In this document: piece by piece, positions 33,871-46,031 of the stretch
Numbering within the stretch: position 1 is the first letter of the stretch
How the letters are laid out: every line of letters starts with the position of its first letter
Source of the DNA: Cunninghamia lanceolata
Taxonomy: Eukaryota; Streptophyta; Pinopsida; Cupressales; Cupressaceae
Assembly (NCBI GenBank): GCA_027924645.1
Contig: BSBN01000297.1
Span: forward strand, 7,068,001 to 7,132,000
DNA length: 64,000 nt
Reading direction: 5' to 3'
Program-made: the position numbers and the translations under genes
The notes under the pieces: generated by a model
Database searches by the model: none
What the model was told of the DNA's origin: nothing
Seen by the model: the letters and a program-made list of their open reading frames with translations, nothing else

Positions 33871-34305
33871 AACTGCTAAGTTTTTGACAATGATCTTTAG
33901 GTGCTTCTATTTCTACAACAATCTAGAGAATTTGCTGACCAGTTCCAGCCCAAGATCGAGGAAGCATATGGTGACCAAATTATTTAATTAATGTCTAATA
34001 AACTTCCTAGGGGGTTAATAATGTTGGAGAACCTATTTGACCCAGATGATGTGAGCATATATAAGAGGAAGTTCAAAGAAAGCAAAGAAGATTATTTTGA
34101 AATTCATGTCAGCGAAGGAAGGAAGTTGAAAGTAGGTAATGCCAGTACTCAGGAGGAAAGAGATAAGCTAGTTTCTTTATGCAAAAAGTATGATAGAGTG
34201 ATTGCATGGACCTATGATGACCTTCATCGTTATAACTGAGACATCATTCAACATACTATAGAACTTTCTGAAGGTTCAAAGCCTGTTCACCAGAAACAGA
34301 GACCA
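33871..34305 (+). pseudogene. pol: Element C linker before RT
   Basis: An open piece, 33991-34239, contains LVSLCKKYDRVIAWTYDDL. This corresponds to the FAWTYADMP motif that precedes RT in A and B. Only a few stops separate it from the domains on either side, and the frame is unchanged. Confidence 0.7.
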
Positions 34306-35490
34306 GTGAATCCTAGAATCAAACCTTTAATGGTGGATGAGTTACAGAAACTTCTGGAGTCTAAAATTATTTTCCCGATTAAGTATTCAACTTGGGTATC
34401 TAATCTAGTGCCAATCAGAAAGAAAAAAGGGGACATTAGGCTCTATGTAGACTTCAGAGACTTAAATAAAGATTCATTAAAAGATCATTATCCTCTGCCC
34501 TCCATAGAACAAATTTTACAAATAGTGGCTAGATCAGAAAGATTCTCCTTGCTTGATAGTTTTTTAGGATATAATCAGATCTGGCTGGCGGATGAAGACC
34601 AACACAAGACAACATTCACAATGAAGTGGGGAACTTTTGCATATGCCAAAATGTCATTTAGTCTTTCAAATGTTGGAGCCACCTTTCAAAGCATTATGGA
34701 TATAGTGTTTAAGCGACTCATAAATAAGATCATCTTGATCTATTTAGATGATCTCACTATTTTTACCAAGAATGCCAAAGATCACTTTGAGCATTTACAA
34801 GCTATTTTTCAAAGGTGTCAAGAGTTTGGGATTCCTTTAAATCCTAAGAAGTGTGTTTTTGCAGTACCTCAAGGGAAATATTTGGGGCATATTGTTTCAA
34901 AGGATGGAATCTCCATTGATCTAGAAAGGGTCAGAGCTATACTAGACTTGTCTTTACTAGTCAATAAGAAGGCACTCCAATCTTTCCTTGGTAAAATTAA
35001 TTTTGTCAGTAGATTCATATTTGATTTTGCAAGGCTAGTTAGACCCATTACCCTAATGTTGAAGAAGGATTTAGTCTTTGAATGGAGAATTGAGGGGAGG
35101 CAAGCTTTTGAAGAAATCAAGAAAGCTATCTCAACTACTCCAGTACTGCAAAATCTAGATTTCTCTAAACACTTCATAATGTATGTATATGAAGGGGAAC
35201 ATAGTATTGTAGCTATTCTGACTCAGAAAGATGACATAGAGGAAGGAGAGCATCCAATCACATTCTTCTCTAGGATAGTAAGAGAGTATGAATCCAAGTA
35301 TAATTTCATTGAAAAGAAAGCTTATGTCATGGTTAAAGCTCTTAAGAAATTTAGACATCTAGTAACAGGAAACAAAATCTTGATAGTAGTAGCTCACTTG
35401 AGTGTTAGAGAATACATTATGGAAGGTGAGATTACAAAGAAGAGGACTAACTAGATAACCAAAAAATTTTAATATTACGTAGAGTTAAGG
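34306..35490 (+). pseudogene. pol: Element C reverse transcriptase and RNase H (long open stretch)
   Basis: This 382-codon stretch has no stop from 34306 to 35454. RT motifs are VDFRDLNKDSLKDHYPLPSI, GYNQIWLADEDQHKTTF, MSFSLSNVGATFQ and the YLDD catalytic box (about 34740). RNase H follows from about 35080 (RQAFEEIKKAISTTPVLQ, FFSRIVREYESKYNFIEKKA). A TAG at 35452 and a TAA soon after end it, with the family's RPTKLVRGRGLC-like tail beyond. It is the best-preserved coding stretch in the window. Confidence 0.92.
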
Positions 35491-35499
35491 TCTACCAAA

Positions 35500-36860
35500 T
35501 TGGTCAGAGGAAGGGGACTCTGCCAATGTATTGTCGAAGACACTAAAACGTCAATGTTAGAAGAAACAGAAGATGAAACAGTGTTGAAACTCCAAGAGAT
35601 AGATCAAGATTCTTGGGTGAGTGGTAGAATACAGTTCATGAGAACTAGTATTTTCCCTAGTAAGCTCTCCCTTGATAAAAGAAGATACTATAGACAACAG
35701 GGAAGTCATTTTGTGCTAATTGATCATGTTTTGTTTAAAAGGAATTTTGATGGGATACTACTAAGATGTGTTGAAAAGGATGAATCTCAAAAGATATTAC
35801 ATGAACTCCATCATGGAGCCTTAGGAGGACATTTCTCAGCTAGAACTACTACCATTAAGATTACACAGGCTGGCTATTACTGGCCCACATTGTTTATAGA
35901 TTATCATTAGATGGTCAAGGAGTGTCAGGTTTGTCAATTTTATGCCAAAAGGAGAAGGAATGTATCCTTACCTCTGAGTCCCATAATAGTGGATGAACCC
36001 TTTGCACAGTGGGGTTTAGATTTTATAGGGATGATTAACCTAGTCTTGAGTAAGGGATATAAGTGGATCTTTACTGCAACTGATTATTTTACAAGATGGA
36101 GTGAAGCAATACCACTTAAGGAAGCTATTGAGAAGGCGGTTCTAGAGTTCCTTGAAGGAATAGCTACCTATTTTGGTCGTCCACACACTATTGTATCTAA
36201 AAATGCCAAAGCATTTTTAGGGACTAAACTGTCAGAGTTTGCCTTAAAAATGCGATATATTTGAAGACTTCCTCCAATTATTATCCACAAGGCAATGGTT
36301 TGGTAGAATCCATGAATAAGAACTTGATTAGACTCATCAAAAGAATGGGGGTCGATCATCAGAGAGATTGGCACAAGTCTCTCAATTTAGCACTATGGGC
36401 AGACAAAATTATGCCAAAGCAAGTGACTAAGATGTCCCCATATGATCTAGTTTATGGCAAGAGTGCAGTCATGGCGTTGAGCATAGAAATTCCTACTTTG
36501 TAAATGACCAAACAATTGGGAATAGAGGAAAATAACCCAATGCATGTGAGGCTTGCTGAATTATAAGAAGTACAAGAGAAAAGAGAAGTGGCACATGAAT
36601 CTTTGATGAAGCATCAGCATACCATAAAGAATTGGTTTGATAGAAGGACTTCTAAACCAAATTTCAAAGTCAGGTCCTTAGTTTTGAAATGGGATGAGAG
36701 AGCTACTAAACCAAGGTGGCACAACAAGTTTGACTTGCTATGGACTAGCCCTTTTAAGATTCACGCCTGCAAGTAGCAAAATGCATTCAAGCTTGAGAAT
36801 ATGGAAGGAGAGTCTAAAGAGATTCCCATTAATGGGATCTTTTTGAAACACTTCACATAG
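35500..36860 (+). pseudogene. pol: Element C integrase
   Basis: The zinc finger reads ELHHGALGGHFS ... CQVCQF at about 35800-35940, with a TAG inside at 35908. The core has WGLDFIGMI (first Asp), then TIVSKNAKAF, where the second catalytic Asp is replaced by Lys (TDNG expected), then NGLVESMNKNL (Glu). A frame change occurs near 36255. The C-terminal part ends with FLKHFT then TAG at 36858-36860. With the second Asp missing, this copy could not catalyse integration. Confidence 0.88.
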
Positions 36861-37367
36861 TTCCAAAGCCTGACCTTGTATCATAGTTAGTTAGGTGTCC
36901 TTAGTTTCCTTTCTTATTCTAGTCTTGCTTTTTTCCTACTTTCTTTTTAAATAAGTGTTCCAGGAACACATGTCTACAGTGCATTAGCTCTCGTAGTTAG
37001 CAGTTACACTTCTCAAGTCATTAGGTGGTTCTTGTACTTCAATAAAGGTAGCCAATCATTTCAAAAGATCACCATCTTTGATGCCATTTCAACACATAGT
37101 CCTATGCAGATTTGGAATGATACACTAGAAGTCTTTTGGTGTGTTTATTAATGACATTAATTGGATGTGATGGGTCATTTAATACATCACTTAATGCCTC
37201 CACTAAGTCAAGTTTTTAAGCTTCTCAAATAGTTTTAGTTGCCATTCCTTGCTTCAAAATCCTTCGAATTCGCATCACCTATGTCACAAAGTTTCAACTC
37301 CTACCTTTAGTTCTAGCTATAGTTTGGGCTCATTTATAGTTTCTAAAGTTCCTAAGGAGATATAGAG
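36861..37367 (+). other. Spacer between pol and extra ORF of element C
   Basis: No gene is seen in about 500 bp. There are T-rich stretches and no clear splice acceptor that I can defend by eye. If the extra ORF is expressed from a spliced RNA, the acceptor would be expected here. Confidence 0.5.
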
Positions 37368-40300
37368 ATGGTAGAAGGGTAGTCACCACAAGAGAGGCTA
37401 TTCTATTCACCAAAAAAATGGAAGGGTAGTAAAGCTTATGCATCTGCAAGGGCACAGCCAAGAACAAGTTATTCAAGGACAAGAGCCTTAGAGACGGGGG
37501 TGAACACCAACTCTACACAAGTAAAGGATTATGTAGATGATATTTTTGACCCTCGAATGTCAAAGAATATGAAGAATCTTCAGGAAGGAGCACACCAGAG
37601 ATGTCTCCAACGAGCAAAAAGGGGAGAGTCTGAAACATTTGGTATGAGGATTTGGACTTCTCAATTAGAGCAATTTGTGGTTCCTATTGTTCACTCCTAC
37701 CTAGAATTGATTGATATGTGTTTAGAGATTTTTGACCCATAGACTGCCACGATTCAATTTGGTAGATTCATGCTCCAGATAACCCCTAACGCAATTCGAG
37801 GTATGCTAGGTTTGTGTCATGACCAGACTGCTACATTTGCTACAATCCCCAATCTACAACATACATGGAGTGGTGTCCATAGTAAGGTCTAGTTTCTAAA
37901 TACTAAGATGCATTTGGATGAGGATAACACTCAGTTGCCCCTACTGCCCACTGCCCAAGTCTAGTTCAATGTTGATGTTCAGGATGCTCTCTCTATGATG
38001 TCTTTTATTTTTGGTCAGAATGATGATGCGAGGGTATATGATTGGCACTTGGCCACAATCTTTAGACTCAAAACAGTGGACCAGTCTTCAAAATACCAGT
38101 TCAACTTTTCAGAACACATCTCTCAAGCTATCATTGAGCAACTAACAAATTTCTCCCAAGAGTAAATTTTCAGGTATTTTGCCTACATTATCCACTTGAT
38201 TCTATACCAAAATTATCATCTCTTCTAGTAGCATATGCACCTAGAAATGTATGACCCTAAGGCAAGCAGTAAAAGGACTATCCTAGTGTCTACATGGACT
38301 CATGTCCTTTCATAAACTATGAAGCCTTACAAATTTACTGAGTATTTTGTAACCCCGGTCTTTGAGCAATTAGGGTCTGAGGCTGTTGAGAATAGGATGA
38401 TAGATAGTATGAGAGGCTTCTTAACAAATTTAAAAATTCCATATGATTATTTCTTTGGTGCTCACACAACAATCATCAGACTTCATGGTTTTGCTGGAGA
38501 GCCTATTTTGCTCTTGAAGATCTTAACCCCTAGGGTCACAACTTTGGAGGTGGGTCGTCAATTTTCCATCATTGATAATAATTTTGGCAATAAGAAGAGA
38601 AAGAAGAAAATGTATGATATCCCTTGGAGCAAGGGAAAGATTGCGATAGAAAAGAGAGAAACTAAGAATCTCCTGTTGAGGAAACTGGCAATTTATGGTT
38701 TTGTAATAGTACAAGACAAATGGAAGTATGATCCTGATGGTTTCTTGGCATCTTGGATTATAAATAACAAAGTCTCAGTTGTTCTCATTCATGAGAAATA
38801 GCCTTTCTGGGAATAGAGAAGGTCACCAAAGCAGGATGATCTTGCATTTTATGTAGAGCTCAAGGATCTGCCAGATGAGGGTCCCAAACCATGGGAAACT
38901 TTTTACAAAAAGGAACAAGAATATGATCCCAAGAAAATTATGGCTCCAGGTCTGAGACAAACTCTAAAGAAAAAGGATTGGAGCTGTGAGAAGATAGCCA
39001 CCTATTGGAAGTATAGGCAGGAGATTGTTGAATTCACCCACACTTTTGGGGGAGTTCAAATAGATAAGAAATGGGAAGCAATCTGGGATGAGTATCATAT
39101 GACCCCTGTATCAAGCCCAAATACAAGTAATCTTCTGGGTAGGTCTCATGAGGTAGAGGAGATAGAAGAGCCAAAGAAGGCTCAAGAGGTAGAAGAAGTA
39201 GAGAAAATAACTACACAAGCCCCTAGAGCCCCATGGCCTCAACCTCTCAATGCCCTCATGAAACAAAAGGCTGCATCATTGTCATCTCTTAAGACTCATA
39301 TAGCTTTGGCATCTAGGGGTCTCAGAGTGGCAATTTCTCAACAAACATTAATAGTGTTACAAGAAGTGGCAGAAGAAGAAAACCCTGGGGATACAAAAGA
39401 AAGGTCCTTGAAGAGAAGGCATAAGTTAGTATTGCAAAAGTAGGATACTGAAGGTGATGTCTTGGTGCCCCCATAGCAACAAGTTCTTACTACCATAGCA
39501 GTGGTCTAGGTAAGTATCCCTCCTCTTATTTCTCCTTCAACTTCTTCTTCAATAGGGGTGGCAACCCAAATAACCTATTCTTCCACGTCTCCTACCACCT
39601 CTATTGTGCCATTACAATATTTTGCCCATGCTGCTAGTTCTACAACCTTAGTATCATTGTAGGCCATTTCATTATCTTTGTTTTCCCCAACCATGCCTAG
39701 ATGGGCTTTGTCTCAGATTGATCCCATTGGACAAATCACCACTATACCATATGGCCTACCACATGGTTATCCTTTTGCTAGAGGTCTCATTGCTTTTCCA
39801 CTCACCTTCCAAACACAAGCAGATACTACTAGGAAGGCAAGGGAGGCTAGGATGGAGAAGAAGAAAAAGAAGGAAGGAAAAAACCCTACTACTCCTCATA
39901 TGAGGTCACTATTCAACCCAATCCAGCAGTCCCTAACAATCACCCACTTGACCCCTAATGTGGTTAAGCCTACTAAACAAATGAAGCTTGAGGACTACAC
40001 TATAAACACAGTGGCTATGGACCTAACCCACTTTAGACCTCAGGATAAAGTAGAGCTGATGAATGAAACCACCACGACTATCACATCTGATCACCTAAAG
40101 GTGAAAAAGAAGCTATAGAAATTAGAAGCAGACTTAGTAAAAGTAAAAACCACAAATAATAGCCTTACAATAGAGATCAAGGCTAAGGACAAGGAAATTG
40201 ATACTCTAAATAAAGATTTGTAGAAAATTGTGTCTTTAGAAGTGTACCAGGCATCTCAAGCTCAGGTTGCAACATTGCAGAATGAAATAGCACAGGCAAG

Positions 40301-41192
40301 AGCCACTGCAATTGCATTAAAACAAGAAAAAGCCATTGCTGAGAAAAAAATATCAAGATAAGATGCAAGAGGTATCTCAGTTGCAACAGAACCTGTTAAG
40401 GGAACAGAATCAGAACAGTGTTGCCCAAGCCCAGTTCATGGCCGAATAGGAAAAGACTAAGCAGATTACTATTGAGCTGAGTTAAAGGCCACAAAATGCA
40501 GGAGTCTTGGCAATGGTTAAATAGCTTTATGTATCTTCCTGGAAAAGAATCTCTGAAGAGATTTTATAGCTTAAGCATGTTCTCAGTTTCTTATTAAAGG
40601 CTCAACAACTATGTGAGAATGTAGAATCTTCAATGGAAGCAACCTTGTCTACTATTTCTTTGAGAGTCTCTGATTCTAAACTTTTGTTGTAGAAGCTTTA
40701 TGATACAAGGGATGAATCTTTGTTAGCTGCAGGGGTAGATGGCAGGTTGATTATAGTGAAAAGGTAAATGAAGTACTGAGCTATAATGAAGCTAATATGA
40801 ATTGCAAGACACTTCTTAATATTGTAAAGGAAAGCGTCAAGGGCATGAAGGGCCACATTGAAGAGTTGGTATAGCTAGTACTTCCATCTCCCTTTCTAGA
40901 TAATAGCACAATCTTAATGACTAGTGAAATTAAGGCTCTCTTTCCGACAAAACAAAATGATCAGACTATTTTTCAAAGTCTGAGTGATTCATCGAGCGTA
41001 CAAGAAGTGGAAACAGTTCTCCTTCCCATGGCCTTGCTTGAGTTCCAATTGCATGCAATGGTGTAGATTCTTTAGTCCTTTTCTCACAAGGACATTAATA
41101 ATTTGGATTTTACTTTCCAGGATTTGAAAAAGAAACAAGGCTTGTTAGACTTAGAGTGGTCTGTGTATCAAGTTACTTTATACAAATTATGA
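37368..41192 (+). pseudogene. Large extra sense ORF of element C (about 1,270 codons), unknown function
   Basis: One frame runs from the ATG at 37368 past 40221, interrupted only by stops: TAG at 37380, 37740, 37890, 37962, 38226, 38229, 38799, 38814, 39441, 39474, 39507, 39660, 40116 and 40221, and TAA at 38163 and 38313. A one-base slip in an A-run near 40350 shifts it, and reading continues to TGA at 41190. The N-terminus is basic, followed by a mostly globular region (37500-38800) with WTSQLEQFVVPIVHSYLELI. An acidic Glu/Val-Glu repeat (about 39150-39210), a Lys-rich patch (39840-39880) and a long predicted coiled coil (40110-41150) follow. No signal peptide or membrane segment is obvious. 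It occupies the env position, but I recognise no family. Confidence 0.75.
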
Positions 41193-41293
41193 TTCTCTAG
41201 GTGTTGGCAGTACAGTTTTGTTTTTTGAATCTTTTTATATATTTTTGGGGTTCTTTCTATGCAGGCATAGAGTCCCATATGGTTGCCAAGAAC
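41193..41293 (+). other. Element C 3' end before the LTR
   Basis: This is a short T-rich stretch with no clear polypurine tract directly before TGTAGAG at 41294, so the tract has probably decayed. No gene is seen. Confidence 0.5.
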
Positions 41294-42792
41294 TGTAGAG
41301 TTAAAACTCTACATTTTGATATTATTTGGTTGCGGCACTATATAGTTTCATTTTCAATCTATGTTGTTATCTTACCTGTGTGCAAAGAGTGCCAAGTGTC
41401 AGCATGGCGGGGTTTTAAGAACCTAAAATAAAAGATGCTTCTAAAAGATGCACAGAGCTGCCACATGGTAAGGTGGTTAGAAGCAGTAAGAATAGTGACC
41501 GAGAGTAGTAGATAGTGCCATGTGTCTTCTTCTTAGTTTGTGGTTCCGAGGTGCCACAGAATTTCACCATGTATCTTCAGCTGTGTTTCTTTTTGTATAG
41601 TTTCTATCTATTATCATAATGTGCCACATGTCACTTCCACGGGGATTTGAGGAGAAACTTTCGAGAGAGGCATTTAAAAGGAGCGCAGGAGTACCACATG
41701 TCTTTTGTTGCAATGTGCGGAGCCAGCCGTGTGTCTCTTTCTTTAATAAGTTTTGAAGTGTCAAAGCATAGTATGGTGGGTCTCGAGGTACTAGTTTAAA
41801 GTTTCTAAGTGCAACAAAGTGTGCCAAGTGTCGCTATTGTGGGTGATTAAAGGTCAAGAAGCTAGGGAATCTTTTGAAGGCACACCAATCTACCATATGT
41901 CCCAATTTTGAAACTCTCAGGTATTGCCATGTATCAGCAGTATAAAGAAGCAGATTTTTCTAAGTGTCAATGCATCATTTGTTCTCCTTATATCAAAGGG
42001 AAACTAAGCCTGATGAAGCAGAAGGTGCCACGTAGCATTTTTGGAGCCATTTGAAGCTTGTAGAAGAAGCCACTTGTCTCAACAAAATTGATAGTCGCAG
42101 GGTTGTATTTTCTACTTTGGCCAATAAGAGTGTGAGGATGATATGGTTGCAGATTCATACAGATTCTGTGCATGTTTAGTTCTAGTTTAGTTGTAGACGG
42201 TTGTGGATTCTTAATGGTTGGGAGTGTTATTTGAGCCCCACCTTGCTTCTATAAATGGGGGGAAATTTTGTAATTGATATACATATAGAGATAGAAAAAT
42301 ATAGAGAGATATTACTGCAACTGGAGTATATCATTTTAGCCTTTCATAGCTATTTCAAGAAGAAGCATATAGATTTGTGCATGTTTACGTGCTTCATGTA
42401 TGTTGCTAAATCCATTAATGAAAGAAGCTTTGTTCTGTACTATTCGATGATATTTTCTATGTCTTTGTATAAATCTTCTGAGTTTAGCCTTTGGTTTTAA
42501 ATCTACTTATAATCTATCTATGTTGATCATGCTTCATTGCTCTTTGATATAGCTGAAATCATAAAGTTTTTGTCACTTTGCTAATTATTGAAACACAAAG
42601 AAGTTTGGTATATCGCCATAGGAGTTTATTTTATTGTATCTATAATCTTGTTTCTTCTTCCCTTTCCCAAAACTCCATTAAAAAAGGAAGAGTCGGCTTC
42701 CCTAAAGTCTGGAGGTTGTTTCAAGAATTTGTCCTACATTCTTGAAGCTTCCCATGTTGGTCTTAAAACCTGCACGATTTTATACATCAACA
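41294..42792 (+). repeat. Element C 3' LTR
   Basis: It matches 29293-30784 over its whole length with scattered substitutions. It starts TGTAGAGTTAAAACTCTACA and ends TACATCAACA. The TATA box is near 42250. Confidence 0.95.
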
Positions 42793-42797
42793 ATAAC
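42793..42797. repeat. Target-site duplication of element C, right copy
   Basis: ATAAC, identical to 29288-29292. Confidence 0.92.
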
Positions 42798-42951
42798 TTC
42801 ATACTTCAACTATGCATTGATCAAGGCATCACATCCAACCATGAACTGTATCTTCTCTACTAGAAAGGACATGACATCCAACCATTAACACCATCACACA
42901 TCCATGATAGTGTTGACATCAATGACAACCTTAGGAACCATATGTGTAACA
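42793..42951 (-). repeat. Probable solo LTR H, right part
   Basis: On the minus strand it contains GGTTGTCATTGATGTCAACA, a block that lies just inside the LTR start of the two other Sirevirus-like LTRs here (E and G). The exact end is uncertain. TGTTACACAT on the minus strand at 42951 is one candidate start. Confidence 0.5.
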
Positions 42952-44233
42952 TTATTACTCCCATTGAGATGACAGATACTTTGTTTGGAGTTCCTATTTC
43001 TATTTTAATTGATACTGGAGAAACTAAAAGTTTTGTTTCTCTAAGAGTGTTGAATAAATTTACTAAAAGAGCTAGATATATGGTTAAACCCTGGTAATTT
43101 GTATATACTAAACAGACTAAATCTCAAGTAGAGTAATACATGTTTGAAGCCAAGATTGATCATCCTAGTATTTTTACTAAGGTGAATTTGTTTGTACCCC
43201 CCTAGGTTCCTATGATGGTATCTTAGGAATAAATTAGTTATGGAAACATAGGGCCAATGTCAACTATTTTGTAAAAACAATTGAGTGTCTAGACGATGTA
43301 GGAAACAATGTCTTTCTGCAATGCACACAAAGAGAATTCAAGATCAGACCAATCTCTACTATGCAATTGAAGAGGGCTAGGTGAAAAGGATGTCAACTTT
43401 TTTTGGTCAAAATGGAACAAGTAGAAGACCCTAGGAAAAAAAATGTAACCTTGGAGAACTATCCTTTCCTTCAAGATTTTTATGATGTTTTCTAGATGAA
43501 CTTCTAGGGTTACCTCCAAAGAGAGATGTTGATTTCTCTATTGATATAATACCTAGACCTGAGTTGATTTCAAAGGCACCATACCATATGATTACTATGG
43601 AGTTGATGGAGTTGAAAGCTGAACTTCAAAAGTTTTTTGCTAAAGGGTTGATTAGACCCAGTGTTTCCCCTTGGGGAGCACCTATGATCTTTGTCAAAAA
43701 GAAGGATGAACCTTGCATTTGTGTATAGACTATCTTATGTTCAACAAAGCAATGATGGAGAATAAGCATCCTCTACCACGTATTGATGATCTTTTTTATC
43801 AGATGCAGGGTGTAACAATGTTCTCAAAGATTGATTTGTGGTTAGGATATCATTAGTTGAGAATAAAAGATGAAGATATTCATAAAACAACTTTCAAAAC
43901 AAGGTATGGACATTATGAGTTCATAGTTTTACCCATTGGACTTACAAATGCCCTTGCAACATTCATGAATTTGATGAATAGTGTTTTCCAATATTTTTTG
44001 GATAAATTTGTTCTAGTGTTTCAAGATGACATTCTTATTTATTCTAAGAATGAGGAAGAGCACTTGCAACATCTACGGTTAGTTCTGTAGTGGCTGAGAG
44101 AACATAAGTTGTATGGGAAACTTTCTAAGTGTACTAGGACATATAATATCAGTTGAAGGGATTTTAGTAGATATTGTAAACATCAAGCTATACTTGAGTG
44201 GCCTGTACCAAAGAATGTGCATGAAGTCCATAG
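42952..44233 (+). pseudogene. pol: Element D protease and reverse transcriptase remnant
   Basis: VPISILIDTGETKSFVSLRV gives the protease active site (DTG). RT follows at about 43500-44233, with SKAPYHMITMELMELKAELQ, KGLIRPSVSPWGAPMIFVKK and, in the open piece 43857-44090, [31 protein letters not shown] and a mutated catalytic box, VFQDDIL. The motifs match chromovirus-type gypsy RT. Many frameshifts and stops occur. The element ends at the E1 boundary and is partnered with the gag fragment at 27388. Confidence 0.85.
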
Positions 44234-45373
44234 TTTCATTAGACATTTCTACAATACTGCCTTAACCATCTGAAACAAAGAATGCCTTCATCCTATGTAT
44301 CAGGATGCACTACCACTTGAATTCCAACACAAGAACTAAACTTGCAGAGCTACCCAACACTAGAAACTCCAAGGGAAAGTAGACACAAACAATATAAGAA
44401 TGTCCTAGATCCACAAGTCAAGAAACCTCAATGTAGAGAAATGCAGAGTAATCTCATTTCTCCCAGATAACCTTCTTCACAAGAAAACACTTTGTCAAAC
44501 ACATCTTCCACTGCCTCATGACCCAAAACCTAAAAATCTGGATATAACACCTCTGAACATGTTTGATCATCACTTCCAAACTGTACAAGCATATATTCAC
44601 CCATGAAGAAATGTGGAGCACAACACTAAACACACCTCTGTCACATTACACACTTTTTCATTGAAAGTTTCTCAGAACCATCTACATTAGCAATATTAAA
44701 AACACCTTCTTGTCATCCTCAAACACTTCTCATCATGACTACACTAGAGGTTGACATCAGGCCATGATATAGATGACAACATAGTGCAACATTCTTCAAC
44801 AATACCAACATTCTTCATAGTATGGTTGATATCAATATGACATCAAACCATAACACATCCAATAAATCTAATGTTAAGGGTTGACATCAATGACAACACT
44901 AGCAAGCTTCCAACAATCTCCCCCTTTTTCATTTATGGCAACACCAATTCTCAAAAAAAAACCATCAACAACAAAATCAAACAACTCTGCAACCAGCAGC
45001 ACTCCCCCTAGCTGGGGCATCTCTTATTCTTCTGCTTCATAGACTTCTTCTCCCCCTACCTGAGGATTTCTTCATTCTCTTATGAACACACTCTCTCATC
45101 CTATGTTTTCCAAACAAACTTTCCTGCACTATTGTTTTTCAACCACCCTAACTCTATCCCCCTTTGACATCAATGGCAAAGGGAAACAAACTCAACCAAC
45201 TCTCTTTCCTACATACTACACACTTTTTGCTTCTGCATTGAATTCTTTTTCTCTCCCCCTTAGGGGTAGCCTTCAACATCAGTCTAGGACCAAGAATGTA
45301 TCTTGAAATGCTTCCTAGATAGATACACACACTTATGCATCTAATTAAGATAAGGAGAGGAAATAACCCCTAA

Positions 45374-46026
45374 CTTATGCTAGAGATACTCAAAAGTATC
45401 TTTAGGAAGAGTCTTTGTAAAAATATATGTAACTTGATCCTTAGTAGGCACATACTCCAATTTCACCTCATTCTCTGCAACCTTTTCTCTTAGAAAGTGA
45501 TACCTGATAGAGATATGTTTTTTTCTTGAATGCATTACTGGGTTCTTTGAGATATTGATAGCACTTGTAGTATCACACAAAATAGGAATAGGTTCATCAT
45601 AAGATACTTTGATTACCTTCAATGTCTACTTCATCCACAACACCTATGTGCAACAAGAAGTTGCTACAATGTACTCTACCTTTGTAGTAGATAATGACAC
45701 TAAATCTTGCTTCTTACTCAACCATGAAACCAATTTGTTTCCAAGAAAGAAAGCACCACAACTTGTACTTCTTCTATCATCTATGCATCTTTCCAATCTG
45801 CATCTATATATGCACTCAAAGAGAAATCAATATCCTTCGGATACCATAAGCCATAATCCAGAGTGCCCTTCAGTATCTAAATATCCTTTTTACTACTGTA
45901 ACATGTGATTCTCTGGGATCCTCTTGAAATCTAGCCACAAGACAAACTGAATGCATGATATCTGGTCTAATAGTAGTTAGGTATAACAGTCCACCAATCA
46001 TTGATCTGTACTTTCTTTGATCAACC
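45374..46026 (-). pseudogene. pol: Copia RT end and RNase H in E1
   Basis: The minus-strand pieces 45870-46067 (KVDQRKYRSMIGGLLYLTTI, FQEDPRESHVTVVKRIFRY) and 45380-45622 (PIPILCDTTSAINISKNPVM, HISIRYHFLREKV, EYVPTKDQVTYIFTKTLPKD) are the standard Ty1/copia RT end and RNase H. Between them stops and shifts occur. The upstream RT part lies beyond element F at 54237-54570. Confidence 0.9.
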
Positions 46027-46031
46027 TTAGG
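46027..46031. repeat. Target-site duplication of element F, left copy
   Basis: TTAGG, identical to 54237-54241. The uninterrupted copia sequence at 58706-58716 (ACCTTAGGAGA) confirms the empty-site sequence. Confidence 0.93.

Larger units (their letters stand above)
29293..42792 (+). mobile_element. Element C: full-length Ty3/gypsy retrotransposon with large extra ORF
   Basis: LTRs of about 1.49 kb bound a 13.5-kb element with a perfect 5-bp duplication. The order is primer-like site, gag, protease, RNase H-like domain, RT, RNase H, integrase, extra sense ORF, LTR. The RNase H-like domain upstream of RT is unusual: Tat elements place their second RNase H after the first one. There is no chromodomain. 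All ORFs are broken, mostly by TAG codons. Pol stays in one frame from about 32700 to 36250, so decay is by substitution more than by indels. Confidence 0.95.
44234..46031 (-). mobile_element. Copia segment E1, left part: truncated LTR and RNase H region
   Basis: On the minus strand: copia RT and RNase H end (46026-45374), a spacer with several AAAGGGGGA tracts, then an LTR starting TGTTGGAAGCTTGC at 44915 and reaching about 44234. The second part of the segment, split off by element F, is 54237-54934. The whole is duplicated as E2. Repeated purine tracts before the LTR and the TGTTGG start are Sirevirus-like features. Confidence 0.82.

Noticed and set aside
37368..40221. Reassignment or readthrough of TAG as a sense codon
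   Set aside because: The TAG excess is better explained by CAG deamination in methylated elements. TAA and TGA also occur, and frameshifts are present in the same ORFs.
42973..42977. CAGAT as a possible target duplication of LTR H (left copy at 27554-27558)
   Set aside because: It would make the LTR start TCATCTC instead of TG and would not restore the D reading frame. A 5-base match is likely by chance.
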